Shown: positions 36,171-46,453, counted from the first letter of the stretch. The stretch is DNA of 64,000 nt from DASTCZ01 sp035308165 (GCA_035308165.1 DATGHC010000046.1:1-64000), one strand, 5' to 3'. The notes: generated from the letters alone by a model not told the origin. Made by a program: numbers and translations.

Positions 36171-38918
36171 ATGCGATGCCCGGCATGCGCCCGCGATATC
36201 CCCAACTCCAGCCGATTCTGCCCTGAATGCGGAGCCGCACTCGACCTTGGTTCGACTCCCACGGTTTTGGAAAACGACTCGCACCCGAGCTCGGGGCCGC
36301 CATCGCCTGCGCCACGAACACCGGCGCCGAAATCCGGTTTGGCAGGGCGCCGGGATTCTTCCGACCCAACCAGCAGTTCGAGCTGGTCCGGCACCGGACG
36401 CTTCATCACCGGAACAATTCTGGTGGGGCGCTACCGCATTGTCTCCGCACTGGGGCGCGGAGGCATGGGTGAAGTTTACCGCGCCGAGGACATCACACTT
36501 CAACAGGAAATTGCCCTGAAGTTTTTGCCCGCTGAACTGACCAATGATCCGGCCGCGCTGGAACGCTTCCACCGGGAAGTCCGAATTGCCCGGCAGGTCT
36601 CCCATCCCAATGTCTGCCGCGTGTTCGATATCGGAGTTTCCGATGGCGCCTCGTTTATCACCATGGAATATGTGGATGGCGAAGACCTGTCCTCGCTGAT
36701 CCGTCGCATTGGCAGATTCCCACAAGACAAGGGACTCGAAATCGCGCGACAGATTTGCGCGGGCTTGGCCGCGGCTCACGAACAGGGCCTGCTGCATCGC
36801 GACCTGAAGCCGGCAAACGTGATGCTCGATGGTCGTGGGCGTGTGCGAGTCACTGATTTTGGATTGGCGACCCTGGCCGCCGAAGCGCACGGCGCTGATG
36901 TGCGCTCGGGAACGCCCGCGTATATGGCGCCGGAGCAGCTTGCCGGAACCGGTGTCACCTTGAAGAGCGACATCTACGCGTTGGGGTTGGTGCTGTATGA
37001 GATTTTCACGGGCAAACGCGCGTTCGACGCACCGACTGTCGCCGAATTAAATCGAGTCCGGGAATCGTCGGTGCCTGCCAGCCCTACAACGCTGGTGAAA
37101 GAACTTGACCCGCTGATCGAGCGGGTGATTCAACGCTGCCTCGAAAAGGACCCCGAGAGACGACCCGCTTCCGCGCTACAGGTTGCCGCGGCGCTGCCGG
37201 GAGGTAATCCACTGGCGGCGGCATTGGCAGCAGGCGAGTTGCCTTCTCCGGAAATGGTGGCTGCCGCGGGAAACAAGGAAGGAATCCGGCCGCGGTATGT
37301 GTGGGCGTCAATCGGCGTGGTGGCGATTTGTATATTGATCGAGTTTCTCCTCAGCGGCCAGACGCGGATTTACCGAACTGTGGGATTTCCGAAACCACCG
37401 GAGGTGCTGGCGGACCGCGCTCAAGATATTTTGCGTGGGATGGGATATACCGCAACGCCCGGCGATACGGCGACGGGGTTCGATGTTGACGGCGATTATC
37501 TGAACTACGTAGAGAAGCACGACACTTCCGCAACGCGGTGGAATCACGTGACGGGCGCGGTGCAATTCTGGTATCGCGAAAGCAGGACGGACATGCTCGC
37601 CACGCAGATCCTCAGCGGTTCGGTTCAGGGGCGCGTGACCGAAGGGGACCCGCGAGTGGACGAACCGGGAATGAAAATAATGCATCTGGATCCGCAAGGG
37701 CGGCTGGAATACCTGAGGGTTGCGCCACTGCGGAAAGTGAGTACCAAAACCGCATCGCCGCCGGAAACCGACTGGAATCGCCTCCTCACGGAAGCCGGAT
37801 TTGATCCTGCGAACTGCACGCGTGCTGATTCGGAATGGATTCCCTATTCGTATGCAGATGCGCGGGCGGCGTGGACGGCTTCAATGCCGGAGCGGCCTGA
37901 CGTGACGTTGCACGTCGAGGCTGCGTCGTTCCAGGGGAAGCCGGTTTATTTCAGCATATTTGCGCCCTGGACGCCCAGCGGTGCCGCCGGCCTGACCGGA
38001 GCGAACCGAGTGCAGGCTATTTCGGCCGTTCTGATTGTGGGTCTGATGTTGGTGGGTGGAATCATTTTGGCGTGGAAAAACCTGAAGCTGAAGCGCGCCG
38101 ATTTGAAGGGATCGCTGCGGCTTGCGGGGTTTGTTTTCTGCTTGACGCTTGCGACCTGGGCAATTGGGGCGAGCCACGTTGCGAGCCTCATTGAGGCCTA
38201 TAGCCTGACGCTGGCGTTGAGTTGGGCCTCCCTCGCGGCAATTTTTCTTTGGATGATGTACGTTGCGCTCGAACCATTTGTACGCCGCAGGATGCCAACG
38301 CTGGTGATTTCCTGGAACCGGCTGCTGGCCGGACAATTTCGAGATCCCATGGTCGGGCGTGACTTGCTGGTGGGGATTTCCACGGCGCTCTTCTTCGTCT
38401 CGCTCAGTAATCTAGACATACCGTATGCGGCGATGCGCAGACTCCCGCCGCCGATGCCTTCGACGAATCTCGTGGCGATTTCCGGAGGGCGGCTGATTTT
38501 CTCGATGCTCCTTTCAACGGTGAACAGCGCAATCCTCGACGCGCTGGCATTCTTGTTCCTGGTTGTGATCCTTCAGTGGGTGCTTCGTAACCGATGGCTC
38601 GCAGTGGCGGGATTTGTCGCCATATTCACCGTGCGTGCTTACCTGCAGGGCGGTCCTGCGTTCGACATTGCGCTGAATGCAATAGCGCTTGCGGCAATCG
38701 GGTTTTTGATGTTCCGCTTCGGTCTGGTGGCGGTTGTGGCATTTCAATTCACTGACAACATAATTTCAGGCGCGCCGATTACTACCCAGGGCTCGGCGTG
38801 GTATGCCTGGATGGGCTGGCTCGGTGTTGCCGTGATTGCCGCTATTGTGATTTATGCCGCGCGAATCGGGCTGGCAGGACAACCGCTTTTCGGACGAGCC
38901 CTGACCGCAGACGATTGA
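36171..38918 (+). CDS. Membrane Ser/Thr protein kinase with zinc ribbon and multi-pass C-terminal domain
   Basis: 915 residues. An N-terminal zinc ribbon (CPAC...CPEC, Cys3/6/17/20) and a Pro/Ser-rich linker lead to a PknB-type kinase domain (about 88-345). Its landmarks are GRGGMG (P-loop), Lys117, HRD at 209-211, DFG at 229-231 and APE at 253-255; all catalytic residues are present. A membrane helix at about 378-396 is followed by an extracytoplasmic region of about 230 residues. About ten further membrane helices continue to the C-terminus. The multi-pass part has no named family that I recognise. It could sense membrane or lipid state. Confidence 0.92.
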   Translation: MRCPACARDIPNSSRFCPECGAALDLGSTPTVLENDSHPSSGPPSPAPRTPAPKSGLAGRRDSSDPTSSSSWSGTGRFITGTILVGRYRIVSALGRGGMGEVYRAEDITLQQEIALKFLPAELTNDPAALERFHREVRIARQVSHPNVCRVFDIGVSDGASFITMEYVDGEDLSSLIRRIGRFPQDKGLEIARQICAGLAAAHEQGLLHRDLKPANVMLDGRGRVRVTDFGLATLAAEAHGADVRSGTPAYMAPEQLAGTGVTLKSDIYALGLVLYEIFTGKRAFDAPTVAELNRVRESSVPASPTTLVKELDPLIERVIQRCLEKDPERRPASALQVAAALPGGNPLAAALAAGELPSPEMVAAAGNKEGIRPRYVWASIGVVAICILIEFLLSGQTRIYRTVGFPKPPEVLADRAQDILRGMGYTATPGDTATGFDVDGDYLNYVEKHDTSATRWNHVTGAVQFWYRESRTDMLATQILSGSVQGRVTEGDPRVDEPGMKIMHLDPQGRLEYLRVAPLRKVSTKTASPPETDWNRLLTEAGFDPANCTRADSEWIPYSYADARAAWTASMPERPDVTLHVEAASFQGKPVYFSIFAPWTPSGAAGLTGANRVQAISAVLIVGLMLVGGIILAWKNLKLKRADLKGSLRLAGFVFCLTLATWAIGASHVASLIEAYSLTLALSWASLAAIFLWMMYVALEPFVRRRMPTLVISWNRLLAGQFRDPMVGRDLLVGISTALFFVSLSNLDIPYAAMRRLPPPMPSTNLVAISGGRLIFSMLLSTVNSAILDALAFLFLVVILQWVLRNRWLAVAGFVAIFTVRAYLQGGPAFDIALNAIALAAIGFLMFRFGLVAVVAFQFTDNIISGAPITTQGSAWYAWMGWLGVAVIAAIVIYAARIGLAGQPLFGRALTADD

Positions 38919-38960
38919 CGTCGAATCCATTTTGCCTTCAACAACCTTTTCGGAAATAAA

Positions 38961-39563
38961 TTATCGGCGGCCGGCCGAAGTTTCATCGAACAATTGATCC
39001 GCGAGCGCCTCAAGCCGTGGGAGGAATTTCCCGGCCGCGTGACTGGCATTCTCAATAATGGATGGGTCAAGCAGGATGGCGCAGCGGTCCACGAATGGGC
39101 CGCTTGTTGATGGCCGCGCGCGATTGAGCGGGGAGCGACCGCCGATTGCTCGGGTAAGCCGGCAGTAAATCTCCAAGTCGCTGCGGAACTCCATTGAGTC
39201 TCCCGCCGTCCATTCGGAATCGCGGGCCAACGCACCGATGAAGTCGCGAAGAAATCTGGCCGGATTAATTTCACTTGTGCGCTTGCCGCGGACAGGCGCG
39301 CGCCGCCGCGGCTTTTTCTCTTCCAGGAGAAGTGTCACGCGCGCGGTCATCGCCAGCAACATTTCCCTCTCCAGAATAGCTTCGAGTTCACTTCTCCGCG
39401 CGGGATGCGCGCTGGCCTCCGGGCGATGGAATTGTTGCGCGTAGTCATCCACAAATTTTGCGCCAAAATGCCCACCCTGGAGCGACGCCAGGATTCGCTT
39501 GGCAAGCTCTTGCGGGACGGACAGCTCGGTCTTTGATTTTCGGGTCACGGTTCTGCGGGGCAT
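38961..39563 (-). CDS. Hypothetical protein
   Basis: 200 residues, basic N-terminus (MPRRTVTRKSKTE), mostly helical, with a basic patch KKPRRRAPVRGKR in the middle. Blocks such as LAKRILASLQGGHFGAKFVDDYAQQF and ARFLRDFIGALARDSEW have no family that I recognise. Codon use and frame integrity support a real gene. It is convergent with the kinase gene. Confidence 0.55.
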   Translation of the reverse strand: MPRRTVTRKSKTELSVPQELAKRILASLQGGHFGAKFVDDYAQQFHRPEASAHPARRSELEAILEREMLLAMTARVTLLLEEKKPRRRAPVRGKRTSEINPARFLRDFIGALARDSEWTAGDSMEFRSDLEIYCRLTRAIGGRSPLNRARPSTSGPFVDRCAILLDPSIIENASHAAGKFLPRLEALADQLFDETSAGRR

Positions 39564-39645
39564 GGGGTGAAAAATGTTTACGCAAAGATGGGGTTCAGCG
39601 CAAGTGCGGAGTCGGTCTCTCTGCTGAGGATGTGCTGAAAAGCAA

Positions 39646-39679
39646 AGGGCGGAGAGCTCTTTGAAGAACTCCCCGCCCT
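39646..39679 (-). terminator. Intrinsic terminator of lon
   Basis: On the minus strand AGGGCGGGGAG pairs with CTCTCCGCCCT, one mismatch inside the stem, and is followed by TTGCTTTTC. It starts about 40 bases after the lon stop. Confidence 0.65.
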
Positions 39680-39721
39680 GCGATTACTTTTAGCGTTGGA
39701 CTTCGTTTGACGCAGATGAGT

Positions 39722-42145
39722 TTAGTGGACGGGCGGGACTCCGGTCGGCGCAGGCCGATCCGAAATGCGGCCCTTGTCCAGGGGCTTCACCACGACGGGC
39801 AACTTTTCGAGCGCCAGATCGAGCACCTGGTCCACCGTCCGAGCGTAGTGAATGGTCATGCCCTCCAGCATGTGAGGCTGTAAATCTTCCTTCACATTGG
39901 CCTCATTGTCAGCGGGCAGGATCACTTCGCGGATTCCAGCTCGGCGGGCGCCAAGGACCTTTTCCTTGACTCCCCCAATCGGCATCACCACTCCGAGCAG
40001 TGAAATCTCTCCCGTCATGGCCACGCGTGGACGCAGGGGGCGTCCCGTCAGCAAGCTGACGAGTGCCGTGACCATCGCGACACCGGCCGAGGGCCCGTCC
40101 TTCGGCACCGCGCCGGATGGCACGTGAATGTGGATATCCTGCTTCCTGAAAAAGTCTGGGTCTATCCCGTAGCGATCAGCGTTGGCTCGCACCCAGGAAA
40201 GCGCCGCAGTCATGGATTCCTGCATCACCTCGCCCAGGTGGCCGGTCATGGTGAATTGCTTGCTGCCGCGCATGCTGGTGGCTTCGATGAAGACAATGTC
40301 GCCGCCAACCGGTGTCCAGACCAGCCCGACAGAAACGCCGGGCCGCTTGACGCGCTCTTCAACTTCCCTTTCCGACCGGTACCGCGGGACTCCCAGCACT
40401 TCCTGCACGACGGCCGGAGTGATTTCAAGTTTCTCCTTGTTGCCTTCAGCCATGCGCCGAGCCTGTTTGCGCACCAGGGTTGCAATTTCGCGCTCCAGGT
40501 TGCGGACTCCGGCCTCACGAGTGAAGCTGGTGATCAGTTCCCGCAGACCCTCATCGGTGAACTCAAATTGCTCGCCGACTTTCAGGCCGTGCTCGGCGGC
40601 CTGCTTGGGAATCAGGTAGCGCCGCGCGATGTTCACTTTTTCTTCTTCCGTGTAACCCGCCAGCTCGATGATTTCCATCCGGTCGCGCAATGGATCCGGA
40701 ACCGGATCAATCACGTTCGCGGTGCAGATGAAGATGACTTTCGACAAATCAAACGGCACATCCAGATAGTGATCGCGGAAGGTGCCGTTCTGCTCCGGGT
40801 CGAGAACTTCCATCAGCGCTGCGGAAGGATCGCCACGAAAATCACGCCCCAGCTTGTCCACTTCGTCCAGCATGAAGACCGGGTCGTTCACTTCAGCCCG
40901 CCGCAACCCTTGCAGGATCTGGCCAGGCAACGCGCCGATGTAAGTACGCCGGTGGCCGCGGATTTCCGCTTCGTCGTGCATTCCGCCCAGCGAAATGCGC
41001 GCGAATTTGCGGCCCATCGCTCGCGCGATGGATTTTCCGAGCGAGGTCTTCCCCACTCCCGGAGGCCCAAGGAAGCAAAGGATCGGTCCCTTCATTCCCG
41101 GCTGGAGCTTCTTCACCGCCAGGTAATCCAGGATGCGTTGCTTCACTTTTTCAAGATCGTAGTGGTCTTCGTCCAGAATCGCCTGCGCCTTGGGAATATC
41201 AATTTCCGATGCGCCGGATGACTTGGACCACGGTAGCGTGGTCATCCAATCAAGATAGGTCCGCGCGACCATGTATTCGGCTGAAGAAGGGGTCATGTGC
41301 TCGAGCCGCTTCAACTCGCGCTCGCATTCCTTCTCCGCCTCGGCAGGCATGCCGGACTCCTTCACTTTCTTCCGGAGTTCCTGAACCTCGGCCTCGCCAT
41401 CGTCGCTCTCTCCCAGCTCCTTTTGGATGGCCTTCATTTGTTCGCGCAGCAAGTATTCGCGCTGGCTGTGGCTGACCTGTTCTTGCACTTGCTCCTGAAT
41501 CTTGTTCTTCAGTTCCAGGACTTCAAGTTCCTTGCTCAGCTCACGGATGAGCGTTTCCAGACGCTTTCGGACAGACGCGGTTTCCAGCAGCTCCTGCTTG
41601 ATGAGCGTGTTCAACGACGGCAGCATGCCGGCGATAAAATCTGCCAGACGGCCGGGATCTTCAATATTCAGCACCACAGTTTGCAAGTCGTCGGAAAGTT
41701 GCGGGGACCGCGCCACAACTTCACGAAATAAGGATTGCGCATTGCGCTCCAGTGCCGTCAGCTCCGCATCGAGCGGCCCGGTAACATCGGGATGCGCTTC
41801 AATATTTGCGCGCATAAAGGGGCGCAAGCTCAGGACTTCAGTTATGCGGATCCGTTCCAGGCCCTCCAGGAAAATGACCATATTTCCGTTGGGCATCTTG
41901 ACTGTCTTATGCAGTTTTGCTGCCGTACCCACGGAGTGGAGATCGGCGCCGCCGGGCTCATCAACCCGCGGATCGAGTTGTGCCACAACACCAATAATTT
42001 TTTCTTCACCCTGCAGTGAGTTCACTAGGGCGAGCGAACTTTCGCGGCCAATCGGCAGTGGCGTAACGCCACCGGGGAAAAGCACGATATCCCGGACCGG
42101 TAGTATCGGCAATTCATTCGGAATTGTTGTTTGTTTATCTGCCAT
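39722..42145 (-). CDS. lon: ATP-dependent protease Lon (LonA)
   Basis: 807 residues, normal for LonA. The N-terminal substrate-binding domain (LPILPVRDIVLFPGGVTPLPIGR) is followed by a coiled coil, an AAA+ domain with Walker A GPPGVGKTSLG and Walker B VFMLDEVDKLG, and a protease domain. The catalytic Ser is in PKDGPSAGVAM and Lys in GGVKEKVLGARRAG. Lon degrades misfolded and regulatory proteins in the cytosol. A strong promoter lies 130 bases upstream; I see no HrcA CIRCE or sigma-32 element. Confidence 0.98.
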   Translation of the reverse strand: MADKQTTIPNELPILPVRDIVLFPGGVTPLPIGRESSLALVNSLQGEEKIIGVVAQLDPRVDEPGGADLHSVGTAAKLHKTVKMPNGNMVIFLEGLERIRITEVLSLRPFMRANIEAHPDVTGPLDAELTALERNAQSLFREVVARSPQLSDDLQTVVLNIEDPGRLADFIAGMLPSLNTLIKQELLETASVRKRLETLIRELSKELEVLELKNKIQEQVQEQVSHSQREYLLREQMKAIQKELGESDDGEAEVQELRKKVKESGMPAEAEKECERELKRLEHMTPSSAEYMVARTYLDWMTTLPWSKSSGASEIDIPKAQAILDEDHYDLEKVKQRILDYLAVKKLQPGMKGPILCFLGPPGVGKTSLGKSIARAMGRKFARISLGGMHDEAEIRGHRRTYIGALPGQILQGLRRAEVNDPVFMLDEVDKLGRDFRGDPSAALMEVLDPEQNGTFRDHYLDVPFDLSKVIFICTANVIDPVPDPLRDRMEIIELAGYTEEEKVNIARRYLIPKQAAEHGLKVGEQFEFTDEGLRELITSFTREAGVRNLEREIATLVRKQARRMAEGNKEKLEITPAVVQEVLGVPRYRSEREVEERVKRPGVSVGLVWTPVGGDIVFIEATSMRGSKQFTMTGHLGEVMQESMTAALSWVRANADRYGIDPDFFRKQDIHIHVPSGAVPKDGPSAGVAMVTALVSLLTGRPLRPRVAMTGEISLLGVVMPIGGVKEKVLGARRAGIREVILPADNEANVKEDLQPHMLEGMTIHYARTVDQVLDLALEKLPVVVKPLDKGRISDRPAPTGVPPVH

Positions 42146-42277
42146 GGGGCCCTCTGAAAGCTCTCAGATAAAGGAGAGCATTTCGTCTTCCAGTTAGGGT
42201 TAGATGCTTAATGAAGCAAAGGGTTGCGTAAACATCTACCTCCAAGACTAAGGAATTATGAGTGTATTACGCTAAGG

Positions 42278-42306
42278 ATTATAAATCAACCCAGTTTCGA
42301 TTTCAA
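42278..42306 (-). promoter_or_regulatory. Sigma-70 promoter of lon
   Basis: On the minus strand TTGAAA (42306-42301) and a perfect TATAAT (42283-42278) are separated by exactly 17 bases, in an AT-rich patch. Transcription should start near 42271, leaving a 5' leader of about 125 bases. Confidence 0.75.
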
Positions 42307-42417
42307 GCCCTTATTTTCTAACAACTTATGAAAGTAATATTACTATCTAAGATCATCAAATTACGTGGCTTACAGCAGTTCCAGGGCACAAAGTCCTTGA
42401 GTGCTCATTTCAAGTTG

Positions 42418-43764
42418 TCAGTTCGGCGAATTCTCCAAGAACTCAGCCTTCACGAATTGAACCGCCTCATCCTTCGTCCTGAGGCGCCCTTCGAGCTGAG
42501 CGTCTTCCACGGATTGCAAAATGGACTTGAAAGCCGGCCCAGCTTGGAACCCGAGAGCCATAAGATCATCCCCGGTCAACAAACGGGGCGGACGGACTTG
42601 CTCGGGCGGAGTTTCCGCCAGGAACTTGCGAATGTACTCCCAGTTCCCCAACATCCGGTGGCTGGCCTGGCAATCCAGGCGGTGAAGTTCCAGATGCTCA
42701 TCAAACCGTGGCAACCTGACAAAGCGCTTCAACGTAGCAGGCCGCATCTGCATGACATCCTTAAAGCGCATGTGGCTGGCGACCAGACTCACGATTTGTT
42801 CAGTGTCATCGCCCGAAAAGCGAAATCTGTGGCAGATTTCTTCTGCCATCCGCGCCCCAACTTCATCGTGGCCATCGAAACGGATACGATCGCCGGTCTG
42901 CTGGGCGGACTTAAACGTGGCCGGCTTACCCACATCATGCAGCAACGCGCCCCACGCCAGCGTGGAAGGACAACCGGGGGGCAAATCCTCAAGCAGCATT
43001 CGAGTGTGAATCCAAACGTCGCCCTCGGGATGATACTCCGGCGGCTGAGCAACGCCCTTCATGTTGGCGATCTCGGGCAGCAAAATGGACAACAGCCCGG
43101 TTTCGTCCAGCAGCTCGAATCCTTGGCGCGCGGCGCCTTCAGTGAGCAGCTTGGTCAATTCGTCGCGAAGCCGCTCGGCGGACACTTGAACGATTTGCGC
43201 AGCAAGCTTGCGGATGGCCGCAAAAGTTTGCGGCTCGATGGTATACCCAAAGCGCGCGGCAAATCGTACCGTGCGAGCCAGCCGCAATTTATCTTCTGAG
43301 AAGCGCAGGCCCGGATCCCCGATGGTACGGATGACTCCGGCACTCAGATCATCACGCCCGCCAACGAAGTCCAGCACTTCACCAGTCGCCGGGTCCATCA
43401 GCAAACCGTTTATCGTGAAATCGCGGCGCCGTACATCTTCTTGAGCGGTGCGGGAATAAACCACATGGTCGGGATGGCGCCCATCGGAGTAACCCACATC
43501 AGAGCGAAAGGTGGCAACTTCAACCTGCGCGCCATCTCGAGGCACTATGACAACTCCGAATTTCGCGCCCACCGTAAGACCGCCCGGAAAAAGCTCTTCG
43601 ACCCGCGCGGGGACAGCATCGGTGGCTACGTCATAATCGGCAGGTTCGCGCTGGAGCAACAAATCGCGCACACACCCACCCACTAGATAGGCCTGATGCC
43701 CGTGCTCGCTCAGTGTGCTGCAAATCTGCTGAGCCAATTCGCGCGGTTTGAGATTTGCCTCCAT
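42418..43764 (-). CDS. cca: CCA-adding tRNA nucleotidyltransferase / poly(A) polymerase family, with HD domain
   Basis: 448 residues. The nucleotidyltransferase head is AYLVGGCVRDLLLQREPADYDVATDA with the DxD metal site. RRRDFTINGLLMD and GDPGLRFSEDKLRLARTVRFAARF are the family's head and neck motifs. An HD domain follows (LLHDVGKP). Members complete the tRNA 3' CCA end; bacterial class II enzymes with this layout can be CCA- or A-adding, and sequence alone does not decide. The start is the ATG at 43764; a TTG at 43800 is less likely. It is 56 bases after the RsbU-type gene. Confidence 0.93.
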   Translation of the reverse strand: MEANLKPRELAQQICSTLSEHGHQAYLVGGCVRDLLLQREPADYDVATDAVPARVEELFPGGLTVGAKFGVVIVPRDGAQVEVATFRSDVGYSDGRHPDHVVYSRTAQEDVRRRDFTINGLLMDPATGEVLDFVGGRDDLSAGVIRTIGDPGLRFSEDKLRLARTVRFAARFGYTIEPQTFAAIRKLAAQIVQVSAERLRDELTKLLTEGAARQGFELLDETGLLSILLPEIANMKGVAQPPEYHPEGDVWIHTRMLLEDLPPGCPSTLAWGALLHDVGKPATFKSAQQTGDRIRFDGHDEVGARMAEEICHRFRFSGDDTEQIVSLVASHMRFKDVMQMRPATLKRFVRLPRFDEHLELHRLDCQASHRMLGNWEYIRKFLAETPPEQVRPPRLLTGDDLMALGFQAGPAFKSILQSVEDAQLEGRLRTKDEAVQFVKAEFLENSPN

Positions 43765-43820
43765 GGACAGATTATCCGCCTCGAAGTGCAAACTCTCCAA
43801 ATTTCACACGGAAGAGTTTC

Positions 43821-45050
43821 TTACGACGGAGTGGGCAGGACGCGAAGGACCAGGCAGGTGATGTCATCGTGCTGGCGCGCATCGCCGACGAAAGCTTCCA
43901 CCGCTCCCATGGCGCGGTCACGCATCTCCGCGGCGCTGGCCGGAACAAAATTGCCCACGATTTGCAGCAGCCGCGATTCGGAGAATTCCTCCCCAGAATC
44001 ATTCACTGCTTCGACTACCCCGTCTGTGAACACAAACAGCGCGTCACCGGATTTCAGTGTCGTGCTCCCGGATTCGTAAGATCGGCTGGGGTCCACGCCC
44101 AGAGGCAAGCCTCCGCGGTCAAGCCGCTCAATCATTCCCGACATCCGGCGCAAAATTGGCGCGTTGTGTCCGGCGTTGACGTACCGCATCTCCCGGGTGG
44201 TCACATCGAGTTCCGCCAGAAATGCAGTTGTAAATCGGCGTCCTTCGGAACTGTGGGCGCAGACATATTGATCGAGCCGCGCAATAAGTTGTTCCAGCGT
44301 GGATGGCACTTCAGCCAGAGCATGAAGGCTGGCTTGGAGCGTGGCCATCAGCAATGCCGCCGGCACGCTCTTGCCTGCCACGTCGGCGACCACCAGAAGC
44401 AGCTTGCGCCCAAGTGAGGTTTCCTCGTCTCTCACTCCGGGGACTGTTGTCGAGCGCCAGAAGGCGTCGTAATAATCGCCGGAGACCGTGTTCGCAGGAC
44501 GAGTGGTAAAAGCGATTTCGTACCCCGGCGTAACGGGCGCCTCCGCGGGAACCAGCCAGCTCTGAATTTCCCGCGCAATCTGCAGATCGCGCTTCATGGT
44601 GACCCGGTCGGCGAGCTCGAGAGCGAGCAACACAAACAGAATGACAGCGGCGAGACCGCTGGCCTTGAATCCTACAAATCCTTGGTCTCGATCACCGGAA
44701 TTGGACCCAAAGGTTGAAACCACAAGCAGCAAGAGCGCAATCACCAACAAGACGCGCCGGGCCGGCGAAAGTTTGAGAATCATCGCCCAAAACAATGCCT
44801 TGACCGCGCGATACGGCCGCTTCCAGCGCTTTGCGCTGCGCACCTCGTCCCAATCTACTTCGCGTGAATAAAGGCCGTAGCCCTCGCGTGCCTCGCGGGC
44901 AAATTGTCCCCAAAGGTCTGAAAGCTCCAGGCCCTCCGTCACGCGCCGCCAGAAATCCCGCAAGCGGTGCTTACGTTGCTTCCCGCCGGCTGCGGGATTT
45001 TCAGGAACGGATTCTCCGGGCAATTTATCGTTGGACTGAGAAGGGGACAT
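43821..45050 (-). CDS. PP2C/SpoIIE-type Ser/Thr phosphatase (RsbU-like), membrane-anchored
   Basis: 409 residues. A cytosolic N-terminus of about 95 residues, two membrane segments (about 97-115 and 127-147), then a PPM/SpoIIE domain from about 170. The metal-binding motifs are VSGDYYD and LLLVVADVAGKSVPAALLMA, with GHNAPILRR, FTDGVVEAVN and QHDDITCLVL later. RsbU-type phosphatases dephosphorylate anti-anti-sigma factors. No sensory domain is seen and no STAS protein is nearby, so the partner is unknown. Confidence 0.9.
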   Translation of the reverse strand: MSPSQSNDKLPGESVPENPAAGGKQRKHRLRDFWRRVTEGLELSDLWGQFAREAREGYGLYSREVDWDEVRSAKRWKRPYRAVKALFWAMILKLSPARRVLLVIALLLLVVSTFGSNSGDRDQGFVGFKASGLAAVILFVLLALELADRVTMKRDLQIAREIQSWLVPAEAPVTPGYEIAFTTRPANTVSGDYYDAFWRSTTVPGVRDEETSLGRKLLLVVADVAGKSVPAALLMATLQASLHALAEVPSTLEQLIARLDQYVCAHSSEGRRFTTAFLAELDVTTREMRYVNAGHNAPILRRMSGMIERLDRGGLPLGVDPSRSYESGSTTLKSGDALFVFTDGVVEAVNDSGEEFSESRLLQIVGNFVPASAAEMRDRAMGAVEAFVGDARQHDDITCLVLRVLPTPS

Positions 45051-45108
45051 GAGGTTGCATTATACAGGCGTGGGCTTCGGGCGCGACTGGCCGGGTGTGA
45101 ATCAGCGA

Positions 45109-46392
45109 TTAAACACCTTCATCTTTGTCGCCGCGCCCCAGACGGCTTCCCTTCTGCTCATCCTTCCGTTCCAGTGAGCCGCCGTATTGAATCTTGGAAA
45201 ATCCGAAGCGGTCACGTAGCTTGTCCGTAGCGCTGGCCAGGCGCGCGAGTTTTTCCAGACGTTCCCCTTCCAGCAAATCGAGCTGCCGCGCCCCATGCGA
45301 AAACGATGTGAGCGCGGCGCCCAGTAAGCGCACCTTGCGCGGGCGTTTCCAGCGCGACTCGAACAGGTCGCGAAGCGTGGCCAGAATCACAGCGTCCAGA
45401 TTGGTGGGCTCGGTCAAAGTCTTGGCGTGTGTGTACGTCCGGAAATCCAAGTAGCGGATAGTGAGCGTTATGGTCTGCGCGGATAAACCTGCCTCGCGGA
45501 GCCGTTTGGTTGCCTTCTGGCCCAGGTGGCTCAGCGTGGCGCGGAGTTCAACCGGGTCATCGGTATCCGCTCCAAAAGTATGATTGTGGGAGATGGACTT
45601 CGGCTCGGCATCAATAAAAAACTCGAAGGCGTCTTCTCCGCGCGATTTGCGGAAGAGTGCCGAACCCCACTGACCAAACGTTTCTTCCAGTTTTTCGAGC
45701 GGCACGGCGGCCAGTTGGCCAACTTTTTCAATCCCCAATCCATTCAGAGCTGCCTCGGTCACTTTGCCGATGCCGGGGATCCGGCGCACACTGAGCGGCG
45801 CGAGGAAATTTGCTTCCGCGCCGGGTGTCACGAAAAGCAATCCTCGAGGCTTGGCCTGATCGCTGGCAACTTTGGCGACCAGCCGCGTGGCCGCCAATCC
45901 ACCGGAGCACGGTAGCGATGTTGTCCGTGTGATTTCGCTGAGCAGTGCGTGGGCGGCGGCCAGCGGCGGACCGAAGAGCTTTTCGGTTCCGCTCAAATCC
46001 AGGTACGCCTCATCAATGGAGGCCATCTCCACGATCGGCGTATATTTCGCCAGGATGGTGGCCACGCGGTCAGACCATTGTTCATAAAGCGAGTGCCGCA
46101 CGTCGAGAAAAACCGCGTGCGGGCACAATTTTGACGCCGTGCGCAATGGCATCGCGGAATGTACGCCGTAGCGGCGCGCTTCATAACTCGCCGCGGAAAC
46201 CACGCCACGCGCATCGGGACGCCCACCCACGATTACTGGCTTGCCGCGCAGATCGGGCCGGTCGAGCAACTCCACCGAAACGAAGAACGCGTCCATGTCG
46301 AGATGGAGGATGCACGCGGAACCATGCGCGCTAGTGAAGGTGAGGCCGCGCCCGTCGTCCTTCTTGGCGCGGAATGTGGCCAGCTTCGGCAC
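45109..46392 (-). CDS. dinB: DNA polymerase IV (DinB, Y family)
   Basis: 427 residues. The palm has HLDMDAFFVSVELLDRPDLRGKPVIVGG and SIDEAYLDLSG, which carry the metal-binding Asp and Glu residues. KVASDQAKPRGLL and the helix-hairpin-helix VRRIPGIGKVTEAALNGLGI follow, with the little-finger domain to about 375. The N-terminal 30 residues are an extension, and the last 40 are charged and probably disordered. Pol IV performs translesion synthesis. No LexA box is evident immediately upstream; the gene follows prmC by 61 bases and probably shares its transcript. Confidence 0.95.
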   Translation of the reverse strand: MPKLATFRAKKDDGRGLTFTSAHGSACILHLDMDAFFVSVELLDRPDLRGKPVIVGGRPDARGVVSAASYEARRYGVHSAMPLRTASKLCPHAVFLDVRHSLYEQWSDRVATILAKYTPIVEMASIDEAYLDLSGTEKLFGPPLAAAHALLSEITRTTSLPCSGGLAATRLVAKVASDQAKPRGLLFVTPGAEANFLAPLSVRRIPGIGKVTEAALNGLGIEKVGQLAAVPLEKLEETFGQWGSALFRKSRGEDAFEFFIDAEPKSISHNHTFGADTDDPVELRATLSHLGQKATKRLREAGLSAQTITLTIRYLDFRTYTHAKTLTEPTNLDAVILATLRDLFESRWKRPRKVRLLGAALTSFSHGARQLDLLEGERLEKLARLASATDKLRDRFGFSKIQYGGSLERKDEQKGSRLGRGDKDEGV

Positions 46393-46453
46393 GAGAGCAG
46401 CTTACTCCAAGGATTCCAGATTTGAACCCCGGGATTTTCAGGACGACTGTTTT

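Noticed and set aside
46405..46440. GGTTCAAATC on the minus strand, like a tRNA T-loop
   Set aside because: The T-stem fails to pair, and no cloverleaf can be drawn.
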